This document shows, in pieces, positions 12,001 through 22,780 of a stretch of 64,000 nt of DNA (position 1 is its first letter; each line of letters starts with the position of its first letter). The stretch comes from Dactylellina haptotyla (taxonomy: Eukaryota > Ascomycota > Orbiliomycetes > Orbiliales > Orbiliaceae): positions 4,030,001 to 4,094,000 of the forward strand of contig CM062380.1 in assembly GCA_031310005.1 (NCBI GenBank). Direction: 5' to 3'. A program made the translations under genes and the position numbers. The notes under the pieces were generated by a model. The model searched no databases. It was not told the origin of the DNA and saw nothing but the letters and a program-made list of their open reading frames with translations.

Positions 12001-15000
12001 GTTCGTGATTGGGCCGAAAAGGAATCAGAAACTGCAGCGAAAAGAGATTACGGGATCAAGTCTATTGCCTCTTTGTTCTCCTGGGACAAAGATTCAGATG
12101 AACTGAAATTAACATTACCAATACCTAGTAAGTCCTTCCGTCGCATCGAAAGAAATAAGCAAGAAAAATGATTACTAAGGGTTTCATCAGGGATTTTTGT
12201 GAAAGGTCAAGCAGAGTTGGCAGATTTTCAGAGCGAGAAGGACGCACAGTTGGATATACTTATTTACATACGTAAGTTTTTTTAAAAAAATAGTAGATCT
12301 TTGTGATTAAATTAAGGGTCAGTTGACTAAAATCTCACAGTGCGTGTTTTAACCAATCCTTTATTTTACGATGTTTATATGCCGTACTACCCCCCCGAGG
12401 ACTACTCTGTTCCTAGACCACAAAAGCAAGAAGAAGAAGAAGAGAATATATCTGTGAATGTCGGAGAGGAGCCTGAAGGCCCGAAGAAAGATGGTGAAGA
12501 GAACAATGGAGTCCCTTCGGATATAGATGTGGTGGCTGGTCAGAGTACGGAAGCTGATCCGGCAGTACAGAAAAGCTGGGAACCGGACGAAGAAAGAACT
12601 GCTGAATGTCCAGAGTCTGCCGCTAGTGAAATCGGGGCTCGGGAAAACCAAAAAAACGAATATATCGGCACCGAAACTGCTGAAGAGAAATCCAGTAGTG
12701 ATACAAACACGGCAAATGATCCAACCGAGTTAAAATATACTCGACAAAGTGCAGATAACCAACCGGATGGACCAAAGCTTCCCAAAATCTTTGTGGCTGC
12801 CCCAGGCGTTAATTTTGAAGCTGGTGAAGAGGACACATCGAACTTTGCACTAAAAGAAACCCAAATTCCTGAAGGACTTGCCAAACCTGGTACCGAAGAT
12901 GATAATCGGACGACCGAAAATGATACTGAAGAGACGGAGCAAAATAGTGGTGAGGAGAGTACCAGCGGTGAAAGCCCCGAAGCTCAGGAGACTTTCCACA
13001 AAGGTCCCTGGAGGTGTGAGATTCATCATTGGCCACAACATATGAGACGTGTTTGGGACCTCTGGCCGCGGGACGAACGCCACGGGGAGAAATGGGAACA
13101 ATTACACAAAGTGCTGCGAAAGTTCTGCAGCCCAATAATTTTCCGACGTTGGCAGGTTCAATTTCACCAAAAGTACTTCGAAGTCTCTTTCGAGAGCTCT
13201 TGCAAAGCCGTTGGCTTTAACCCTGCTCATATGGCGGGGATTCTGGGCTTGCCTTTACTATTGGAGTTTGTTCTCGAGGATGACGAAGTAAAAATTGACC
13301 CTAAGGTTCTCACACCTTTTGGCAGAAATGCGCTTCATTTCGATCTCATACACTACTTCCCTGAGACCGTCGAACTGTATTTGCAAAGAGGGGCGGAGTT
13401 GAATGAAACGGACATGAGCAATGAATCTCCGCTTATTGTCATCCTTGGGCTCCCCGAATTCAATTCGGTGCCAATCGAACGTGGAAGCGAGAAGGTTCAA
13501 AACCTTCTCCGAACCTTAAAGATCTTCATAGAGTCAGGTGCCGACCTCAACGTTGTGCTGCGAACGGGCCAGCGCCCAATCCAAGGAATTATATCAATAG
13601 GCGACGAAACCTTGGTAGACCTTGCACTTCAAAGGGGCGCGGACGATGGCAAAGTAGATTTGTCCTTGACCGACAACTACGGGCGTACGGCACTCCATTC
13701 CGTCTGGGATCCAAGCGAAAATGTAACTGCTGCATTCCAAGTGTTAGTAGCCCGTAAGCTTTTAGAGGCGGGAGCGGATCCAAATGCCGAAGACAGCAAT
13801 AGCATAGCTCCCCTTGCGGAAGCAGTAAAGAACCGCAACAAGGAAGGTATTGAACTTCTACTCGATCCTAAATACGGAGTCAATGTGAACGACGAGGATA
13901 ATGAAGGGAAAACTGCCTTATTTAAATTGGTATCAGTATGGAACGATCAACATCCGGACACAGCAATTTTATTGATGAATCTACTACTGAAACATGGGGC
14001 TGACATTAATATCAAAGATAAAGAGATGTGGACGCCATTGATATCTGCAATTTGGTGGGAAAACTGGGATATTGCAAAAGCATTGATGCCAGTATATGCT
14101 GAACACTACGGAGATGACCACTCATACCTTACAGTAAAGAACTTTAATGATCGAACATTGGCGCATTGTGCTACCGAATGGTATATGGTTGGGCTAAAGA
14201 TGATAAAAACCATTTTCGACGTGCTTACGCCAGAAGAACAAAAGGAATATCTCAAGGAAGGAGACCCGTCGTGTTATGATAAAACAGCGTTCCATCTCTC
14301 ACTCGATAACGAGTTTTATGAGGAAGCCGAATACTTGCTTGATCATGGTGCTGACCCTCTGACGACAGATTCTAGGGGCGAAAGACCTGGGGAGGTACTA
14401 TTTAGACACTGGATTTTGCACCGTATCAATGCAAAATCCGTTACATATGACGTCAGCCATTTTAATAAACTTTACGTCGCTACAAGACCGAATGACCCGG
14501 AGAATCTTTATTTGAATCAAGCGATATCACAGGGCGATCTCAGGGCTATTGAATGCGTCGCAAGGTGTGGAATTGATCCTCTCACCAAGGACTCGGAGAA
14601 TTGGGATTCTTTCGACTGGGCGTATGCCTGTGGACGACAGGAAGCGATGCAAACCAACTTCCCTGATGTGACCGTAGATTACGAACGCCGTAAGGCGAAC
14701 TGGAAGGGTCTCCTTGAAACGATAAAAGGGTGGTCTTCGAAGCGCTCTAACCCAGTGGTGTTAATTGTGGAGGACGGAGATCGCACCTGTGAGCTTGCTA
14801 TTGTGGACGATGATAACTTTAGTGAGTTTGAACTTTTAGTACCAGACCAATACCGTGACTAACAATGTATAAATGAGTAGTTAACAGCGGACATTTGGTT
14901 GTAGCCAATCACCCCGTCAATCCGTACATAACTGAGTTTTACTTTGAGGTCACAATCGTAACGGCGTTCAAGAAAAATAGGTAAGGCGAGTTTCGGTTTA

Positions 15001-15473
15001 CCTTTACCTGCATGAGATGCTAACTTGGTGTTTTTAGGCCTAACTGGGGTATCGGTTTTGCTGGTGATGACTACCCCACAGACTACATGCCGGGATGGGG
15101 TCATAACAACATAATGGCGTATGGTCTGCACGCTGATGACGGCCGTATATACTCGCCGGATACTTACTTGCTTGATGAACAATCTAAATTATTGGATATC
15201 GGCGCTGTAACTTACAATGTTGGGGACACCGTTGGTTGTGGTTATAATCTGGTGAATCATACGATATTCTGGACTTTGAACGGGAAATATCTAGGGGTGG
15301 GTTTTGAAAATGTGCATCATCGCTTATACCCTTGCATTGGATCAAGGAACTCATTTTCGGTGACGGCCAACTTTGGTACTAATTCAGAGGAACCATTCAA
15401 ATGGATGGGATCTAAAGATTTGGATCTGGTTCGCGAAGTCCAAGATGGGACTTTAGATGGAGGGAACATCTGA
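9015..15473 (+). CDS. NLR-type receptor: NACHT, ankyrin repeats, C-terminal SPRY
   Basis: Nine exons are 9015-9449, 9542-9770, 9886-10014, 10078-10131, 10208-12127, 12191-12271, 12341-14821, 14881-14980 and 15038-15473. All junctions are in phase, for 1,954 residues. Residues 1-280 are mostly helical; CAPESVSIAWSAISLLIS resembles fungal NLR N-termini of the Goodbye type. NACHT follows, with P-loop GRAGFGKS (about 392-399), Walker B ILIDGIDE (about 541-548), a VLMSSRED sensor segment, and downstream GMDELYSRQLEAL and LIHKSVRDW, as usual in fungal NACHT proteins. A Glu-rich linker covers about 970-1170. Ankyrin repeats (GRTALHS, LLEAGADPNAED, LLKHGADIN, LLDHGADP) span about 1270-1640. Residues 1777-1954 form a SPRY domain (EFYFEVTI, WGIGFAGDD, GCGYNL, FWTLNGKYLGVGF, TANFGT). 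Such proteins act as cytosolic NTP-dependent switches in non-self recognition or cell death. The ligand and output are not evident. Confidence 0.9.
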
Positions 15474-16856
15474 GCTGGATTTCATCATTCATATATGCAT
15501 ATGATCTAGAGAAAAAGACTGGAAATAGGAATGCAATCTCTACTCAATACAAAGACACTGGTGGTGGTGATTGTGACCCAGCCTCTGTCGCGTTCTTGTT
15601 TTATCGCTGATATGTTTGAAAAAATGGTCGTGGTAATTATTAATAGAGAAAAAAATTGCGATCTCTCGAGGTTGGTTTCTTAACGTCGTAGCTTGGGTTG
15701 CGGCGTCAAAAGTGTTGGGTGGCCCTAGGTTAGATTTGAATATTCAGATGTGTGCCGGCCTTGAGTTTCGAGTTTTCTTGCGAATTCGAAAGAAATCTCT
15801 TCGGTTTAGAATTTTTGGATAGACCGATTGTGAACAGGCGGGCTATGCAGAAGAGCCTCCTATGTTGGAGTATAGTTTATAGACCAAGTGACTCTCTTGC
15901 AGATATTTTGCAGCCATCTTGCATCCCAGTCTCGAAAACAAACCAAAACAGAACAGCTTGCATCCATGGTCTGGTGGAGCTCTAATACAAGTGAAGGACT
16001 TGCACGTGCTGTGTTGACGATGCAATGTGTGTGCAAACAACTTCACGGTTGTGTAACAAACAAGAGGACTCAGCCGTGCCCAAGATGCAGTTCAGCTTGA
16101 TATCCAAGAGACCTCTAGGTCTCGCCAAGAAACGATGCGGCTCTTAATCGATTGAAACCTGTGGGTTTGTATGTTACAACAATGGGAAGGCTCGCGCGCT
16201 TCTAGCATGAGGCTTGAGTCTAGACTTTTCTCGCAGTCAGCTCGTTCGAGAACCAGGTTGCAATTTTTCGACCCAATATGCAGGTAATGTCCTATTTTTT
16301 TCTGATTTCCAATACCGATTTTCTTTCATGTTTGATTCCGAGTACCCTTGTAGATAATAGCTAACGAGACAGACATCCTAATCTCGGATCGCAGGTGCTA
16401 GAGAAGGACTTCTTTTTTAGGTGGAAGGGATGAAAGGTACAAAGCAACAAGCGGTCCTGCTGAATTCTGGGCAGCCTGGGCAAGGCCTTGACATTTAAAG
16501 AGAAGACGGCATGTAGCTGCTCTTCGCCACATTTGGGTGTGCATTTCTATCCGCAGGGATCCTTGTAATATTAGTTTCTGTGGGCATAACGAGAAGACGG
16601 ACCAGTCAACAGGGGTAATTGAAACGAACCGCTTGGACTCCCAAACAAGCATTGGTTACACGAATGAAAAGTCGAAAAATTAGAGCCTCCTTCTGAGCGG
16701 GGATAGAAAAGCAGTATGGTGGGCGATTAGTCAGTCCCCTTCTCTTCCTCTTATTTTCATTTCCAATCAGACAAAATTCATCTTGAACTATCCTAGAAGA
16801 GGCTCGTTACAAAATTCAACAAACTTCAATAGAATTTCAACGGATTCGAACGGAAT
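15474..16856. other. Intergenic region
   Basis: I see no supported gene. Short frames on both strands lack motifs. The final 300 bases, with CT-rich and AT-rich stretches, probably form the promoter and leader of the tetraspan gene. Confidence 0.5.
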
Positions 16857-17692
16857 ATGGCGGTCATTTTCAAGCTTATCCGAACCTTCGAGCTAATTTT
16901 ATCCATCATATTGCTTGCTCTGAGTGGATTTATCGCAGGATGGGGTTCGTTTTCTGCAGGAGTAGAATCTAGCTCCATAATATCAGCTTACATCTGGTAA
17001 GTTTCGTGAAGTGAACAGCATAATTTCAACTGGATTAAATACTTACTCGTTTCCACAAATCCTTAGGCCGGCATGGCTTGCACTCATAGCTGGTCTGATT
17101 GTAATGATCACGGCCATATGCGCCCTTGCAACACGCGGGCGCTTGTCGAAATCCATCGTCCGATACTCTTGGTTACTCGTAATCGATATTCTGATATTTA
17201 TCGTAATGCTTATTTGCGTCATCGGTTTCGCAAATAAGTTCAGATATATCCTTCAAAATAGCATTTCGGCTTTGACCAGAGGCTATTACTCCGATTATTC
17301 CTATTCCGGCTACTCTTACTATTACGATGTGCCTGCTATCGATGTAGCATGGTATAACTGCATCAAAGCTGATATGGGAATCCTTGCAGTTCTCCTGTAA
17401 GTTATCTCTGCCATTTATTTTACTATGATACGGCGGTGATTCGGTAACTGACTCTTGTAGTATTGTTTCTTTTGCTTTAATTTTCGTTTCCGCGGTCGGG
17501 GTTCATAAGGCACGCGGAGGAAGCATTCCTACTTCGCAGACATTCTCTGCACAAGGACATACGGCGTTCCCATCTGCATACCCAGCGACTATGGGACCAC
17601 CACCTCCTCAACCGGTATACTCTGGCGCACCACAGCCATATCCGGCTGCGCCAGTTCAGCAGGTTCAGGTTTACCCGGATAAACTGCAATAA
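16857..17692 (+). CDS. MARVEL-like four-helix membrane protein with Pro-rich tail
   Basis: Three exons, 16857-16996, 17067-17396 and 17461-17692, join in phase to 233 residues. The first exon (MAVIFKLIRTFELILSIIL) begins a transmembrane helix. Further hydrophobic segments lie near residues 47-70 (WLALIAGLIVMITAICALA), 80-105 (LLVIDILIFIVMLICVIGF) and 150-180 (GILAVLLIVSFALIFVSAV). A Tyr/Ser-rich loop (YYSDYSYSGYSYYYD) separates helices 3 and 4. The C-terminal tail of about 50 residues is rich in Pro, Gln and Ala (PPPPQPVYSG). The layout matches fungal MARVEL-domain proteins, which sit in the plasma membrane or endomembranes. No enzymatic role is implied, and the exact function is unknown. Confidence 0.8.
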
Positions 17693-18535
17693 ATAATGAA
17701 CAGCGGTAAAGGCCAGCTTCTCTAGTGGTACATCATACTGGTAGTTTTTGAAATGGGAATCCTGGCCCGGATCGGCTTCAAGATTGGGGGTTTAACTTCA
17801 TTGTGTAATGATGACTTCGCTTGATGATTAAGCCTATCGATATTTCAGTTATGATCAATTAGTTATAACTGGAGATCTGATGTTTGCTTTATGATATTGA
17901 AGTGCTTTTTAAAATCTTTAATGCTTAAATCAAATGGTGGTGGCTCCGATTGCTTATGCTTCTTGTCTAGAACTCTGGCTGGGCGACTTGGGTATCCCAT
18001 TAATCATCACTGCGATTTTACGTTGAAACTCTTCGTAGTTTAGTCGTCCTTCTGAATACTTGTATCAGATAGATAAAACGGAATATTACCTAAAACACAG
18101 TTTCTTCTATTCTTCGGGTATTTCCAATAAAGGCCAGCCATATTAAGTTATCTAAGGTTGACGTGCTTCAAGCTTCATTCTAGCCCAACACATTGCAGCG
18201 TTGGATTATTCTAGCGCGAATTTTGGGATTCGAGCATGCGGTATGTTTATAGTCATTTTCCGATTTGAGGGAATAAGACCATGATATAGTCATATATATA
18301 TAATTGGACACCATGGGCCAAATGAGAGATTTAGAGAATCTTCGAGCAACGCGGAAGCCATTCGTGCCACGGGGCAAGCGGGTATGCCATAAAACCACTC
18401 CCGTACCTAAACGTGCCCCTTGCACGATTAAAAGGTTTCAGTTACCTTTTAGTATATCAGGAGAAATCAAATAGTAAGCGACTCTTCTCTTACTCCACAA
18501 GTATTTCTATTTTCTTAGCTGAAAGATTATCAGCC
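17693..18535. other. Intergenic region
   Basis: No gene is seen. The DNA is moderately AT-rich and contains the 3' end of the tetraspan gene and the upstream region of the secreted-protein gene at 18536. Confidence 0.5.
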
Positions 18536-19408
18536 ATGCAAACTTCAATCTTCAGGTCGGCGATACTGCCCTTAACTCACCTCGCTCTGGCAGTCTCGGC
18601 GTACCGTCTCAACTTCTATGCTGATGCCGCCTGCTCAGACGTGGTAGTGTGGCGGCACTCGGCTGTGAATGATACCTCGGTCAGCAGTCTCTGTGAAGAT
18701 ATACCGACCAGTTTAGCACTGGATGTCTAATCCGCTTCCCTCAATACGGACGCTTCAGACCCGTACCTTGGGTATAAAGTCAAATTTTACTCCGACGCAG
18801 ATTGTCAAAATAAGGTTGCAAAGCTCAAAGTCGGTAGCTCCTGTGTTGACCTTTCTTCGGATACGGTTTCCAGTTTCCGAGTTACTGGCAAATTAAACGA
18901 TCTCGAGCTTCCGGCAGATGCAAGCCAAGCGATGGGATCAACCTACGGGATCGGTGGCGCTGGCTATGGTGGATACGGCGATGCTCTGTTCAATGGTTCC
19001 GGGGCAGATATTAGCCCTGGGAGCTCTGGATCTGGGGATGCGGCTGGTGTGATGTACCCGTTCGATGATTCCAACCCGGCCGATCCCAACTTCCCGGCCA
19101 ACGAGGCTGGCACACCAGGAAGCGCCGACGAGGAGGACTGCGATACCACCAAGACTGAGAAATATCTTGAGGACAGTAACAATGATGGGACTGCAGACGG
19201 CGTCATTACTGAAAAAACCACTACGGACCCCATGGGAAACATTCTGGAATATGATCGCAAAGAAGTTAACTACGGGCAGGATATTCCAGGGGCGGTATTG
19301 AACGGCCCAGTTGTTTCGCAAGTAGTAGCGGCGCTGCGTATATCTAATCAAATACGCCTGGGAGGCAGAGTAGAAATCAAAACCCTGTGGGAGTTTGGTG
19401 CCTTATAA
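18536..19408 (+). pseudogene. Secreted two-repeat Cys protein interrupted by in-frame TAA
   Basis: The frame opens with a signal peptide (MQTSIFRSAILPLTHLALAVSA), then YRLNFYADAACSD, and stops at TAA 18728-18730 after 64 codons. The same frame then continues without another stop to 19408. It includes a second copy of the same motif (YKVKFYSDADCQNKVAKL, then SCVDLSSDTVSSF) and an acidic Gly/Asp-rich tail. The two FY-DA-C units suggest tandem small domains, and the stop falls inside the first. No intron with matching phase removes it; the nearest GT/AG pair would give only 34 nt. A CAA-to-TAA transition, the change favoured by RIP, would explain it, as would a sequencing error or stop readthrough. 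If intact it would be an extracellular protein of about 290 residues. The function is unknown. Confidence 0.6.
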
Positions 19409-19660
19409 TGATTTTGTGTAGATTTATGATATATTTATTTTATTTATGTTGTTCTCTCCGGTTGATCGGACATGCATCTGCTATTTGATAGAAGGATATG
19501 CTAAATGTGCTGAGCGCGAACTCAACACGAATATATGAGCTGAAGCCCTAAGCCCTCCTGAAGCGTTTCGAAGTTGTATCTTGCGACTGACGGATCGTAG
19601 AATACCTGTGACGCCGAGAATATGATCTCATGAGAAAAAATATATATAAGGAGAAACACG

Positions 19661-21272
19661 ATGTCGGAGTCTTCCAAACCCACCGACCCCCCAACCTCAA
19701 TATCTTATCCTGACATCAATATCGAAAACCATCAAGGCTACCAAGAAGACACAGGTACTACAGCTGAAGCCATGGTTCACCCATTGGCCGATCTGGAGTC
19801 CTATCACCGCGGGCCGGACTATGAAAACGGCAACGATTTGGCTTTAGTTCGCAGGCACTACGGGTTTGTCCCTTACTCTGACCAAGATCCATCTGCTTTC
19901 CGAGAACCCCCCGCTTGGCATGGCCCGTTTCGTAGTCACTATTTTCTGCCGGTAGGCAACAAGCCAGTCTGGTGGCTCAGACGCGAGACTTCAGATCTCT
20001 GTGGCCTCGAAGAGCTGTCAATATCGGACGATGGTAAGAATCACGGGGAGTTCCTCCTCGGCATCTTCCAACAGCCAGACCCTATCGCTCGAATCATTGC
20101 TTCGTTCCTCCATATTGCGGACCTGAACAGTCTCAAATACACCTGCCGCAACTTTAAGAACGCTCTTAGCGAGACTGGCGCATGGGCCTGGATGCTCCGC
20201 GAAGTCACCTTCGGCAACCAGCACACGGGCGCCACGGATGCCTTCAACGGCCTCCGCCGCATCCGTAACCGTCTCTCATTCTATGACCATAAAGGGATTA
20301 CGTCAATCATCCAAAACCTCAATGCTCAATCTGTTATCATCAGCGTTGATCTCGATAAGACTTGTGCCAGCGCTGCGACAATCTATTGGCTCCTCAAGAA
20401 CCTACCACGGTTGAACCGCATCTCGGTCCGCCATTGTCAGACCATCTCGCTCGAAGGCCTTTATAACGCTCTTCAGCAATATGCGACTGAGGGTGGTGGT
20501 GCCGCGCAGATCCGTCTGCGAGAAACTTACATCGACTACTGGAATACTCCCGAGATTTATGGGCTGATGAACAAAGTCCTCGTCAACCAAGCTAATCTCC
20601 CTAATGTCCGCCGTATCGCAGATAAGATCCGTCATATCGCTAAATTCGTTCGCTCAAACGTCTTTCTGTGCCACAGGAACCACTATCGAGAGGGTTTACT
20701 CCCAGAGCTGCGTTCTGATTCTCCGGTCGAAGAAAATGCGGCTGATACTGCGTCTTTTTTCCCCTGCGAAATAAAGAGCGTCGAATGCACCCTCTGCGGA
20801 ATGTCCTATGACAAGCGCTTCTGCCTGCGTTGTTGGCAGACCCAAATTTGCGCCTTTTGCAAAGAATTCCACTGTGCGAATTGTGAACCAGAGGATTTTG
20901 AAAACCTTAATGGTAAGCTCTCTTTTACCCTAAAAACGTAAAATATAAGTTTCAGCTCTCGGGTGCTAATTTAAAATCCGCGACACAGGGGAGAAGAACC
21001 TCGTCGGGTCAATGGTCGTCCTCAAGATCAACGAGCTCTGTTGCTCTCACATCCCTCCGGCTTACTCGATGAAGCACTATTTTCACTCCGACTGCTGGGT
21101 CGAAGCAACTCGATTGGCAACTTGTTCCGGGTGTCGTAAGTTCAAATGCACTGCTGTTCCAACTAGGAATTGCCCAATGGCTAGATGCGGACAGCGTCAA
21201 TGTTCATCTGGACGAGGTTACTTTGAGCGCAAGTGCCAGTTTTGCAAGATGGATTTTTCTTATGGCGCCTGA
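19661..21272 (+). CDS. F-box-like protein with Cys-rich zinc-binding C-terminus
   Basis: Two exons, 19661-20912 and 20989-21272, are joined by a 76-nt intron (GTAAGC...ACACAG), for 511 residues. An F-box-like helix set occupies about residues 138-170 (PIARIIASFLHIADLNSLKY, then CRNFKNAL), and a leucine-containing region with LRR character follows. From about residue 365 to the end there are many CxxC pairs (CTLCGMSYDKRFCLRCW, CAFCKEFHCANC, CSGCRKFKC, CQFCKMDF), which look like one or more zinc ribbons or treble clefs. F-box proteins usually recruit substrates to SCF ubiquitin ligases through Skp1. The Cys-rich tail may be the substrate- or nucleic-acid-binding part. A TATA-like AT stretch lies only about 15-25 bases before the ATG. 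The substrate is unknown. Confidence 0.8.
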
Positions 21273-21821
21273 TATCGTTGCCTTGTTACACCGGGTATCC
21301 TTGTGTGCTCTGTTGCTCTTATGACTTACCGGATATGTTTACGGGATTTTTTCACCGCTTTTCTTGGAATGACTTTGTAACTGAAGCTGCCCCTGCTGCT
21401 TTTATTTTTGATAATGGGATTTATTTTCATGGAGAATGCTGGATAGCGTATTTTCACATTCATGTTACTTGCTATGCCGATGATGCATTATCTGTACACC
21501 AATGAAGTGTAGACAGCTCTTCCAATTAATGTCCCATTAAACTGATGATGAGTATAGTCGTGAATAAATCAATATATGTGTAGCTAGGAATATAATCCGT
21601 GTTGGGCGTGTGTGGTGTTGGTATCGCCCGTTCGGGCAATCGACGCGAAGAGGTCTCGTTCTGCGCAGAGCATCCCCCAAAAGAGCTTACGACACCGAGC
21701 TTTCGTCATCCCGCGACAGCTCCCAAGCATAAAAGCGCCGGCTTCTGGAGTACACCATTCGCTGGTTTTTTTTACTCTAGCGTTCCTCATCACAAGGTCC
21801 TCCGAACCACCGAAATCTACA
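21273..21821. other. Intergenic region between F-box and RING genes
   Basis: No gene is supported. The plus-strand open frames at 21599-22111 and 21612-21878 overlap the RING gene in other frames and are shadows. The region probably contains the F-box 3' end and the RING promoter. Confidence 0.5.
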
Positions 21822-22572
21822 ATGGCAACTTACGAAGGTATGCGTTTCTATTGCCCCGCCCCCGCGTGCATTTACTAATTGCGCCCCACTATCGCTACCA
21901 GACGACCATAACCTCCCGGCTTCCTCGACTGCGGAAAAGGCAACATACCGTCGCCCGCGACCGGACCTCTCGCACTTCTTCTCCTCTCTCTCAATCGATC
22001 CGTCGGCGACGTCGGCTACTACCCCGGGCGATACAATCCCACAGGTCCCAGCTGATGCGTTCATTCACCTCGCCCAAGCGTGGCGGGACTCCCTTGAAGG
22101 AAACGAAGTAATTGAGTCTCTGATAGAGCAACTGTTCGAAGAAGGCAGGGAAGGAAAGTCTGGGAAGGGAGTTCCTCAAGAATTCCTGGATGGCCTGGAG
22201 AGGATACCGAAGAAAGAATTGGTGGAGGCGGATATTTGTCCCATCTGCAACACTCCTTTCTTATTAGGTGGGATCCTTTGATGGAGAATTAGATAAAAAG
22301 CTTTACTAACTTATTACTTAGATAAATACCCGCTCGTCGTCAGACTGCCATGTCATAAGAGCCATGTGTTTGATCTGGAGTGCATCAGTCCTTGGTTGAA
22401 GTTACACACAACGTGAGTCTGCTTGTGAATTTCTAGTGATAAGTTTAAGATGCTAATATTCTAATCCGCTGATAGATGTCCATTGGATCGAATCGATGTC
22501 ACAAAGAAAAAGACGCCTCCACCGCCACCCGTGGAAGATGAAGAAGAAGAATGGGATGACAACTACGGTTAA
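21822..22572 (+). CDS. Small RING-finger protein, likely E3 ubiquitin ligase
   Basis: Four exons, 21822-21837, 21902-22267, 22322-22412 and 22476-22572, join in phase to 189 residues. The first exon is only 16 bases (MATYE plus one base). The RING spans about residues 117-165 with CPIC, PCHKSHVFDLECI and CPLDR, giving a C-H-H-C core typical of RING-H2 fingers. Introns interrupt the RING twice. Before it lies a helical segment (VIESLIEQLFEEGREG) and after it an acidic tail (EDEEEEWDDNYG). RING proteins of this size transfer ubiquitin from an E2 to substrates. The substrate and location cannot be read from the sequence, and there is no membrane helix. Confidence 0.83.
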
Positions 22573-22648
22573 CCTTTATATCTATTGAGAGAAAATGCAC
22601 TTGAATGCAAATACTTTCGAGCAAACCTAATTATATTAGCAAATTAAA

Positions 22649-22665
22649 CCCCCCCCCCCCCCCCC
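22649..22665 (+). repeat. C17 homopolymer
   Basis: Seventeen consecutive C residues lie in the short convergent gap between the RING gene and the TAPT1-like gene. It is likely to be length-variable and is also a typical place for assembly error. Confidence 0.9.
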
Positions 22666-22780
22666 GCCCATCACTAAAAAAGGTATAACATTTGCTTTTA
22701 AACTATTTAAGAAACAGCCTCCTAAAACTCCAGTTTGAAGACATGAAAACTCCTATTGTCCCAAAACCTGTGCTGAAAAA

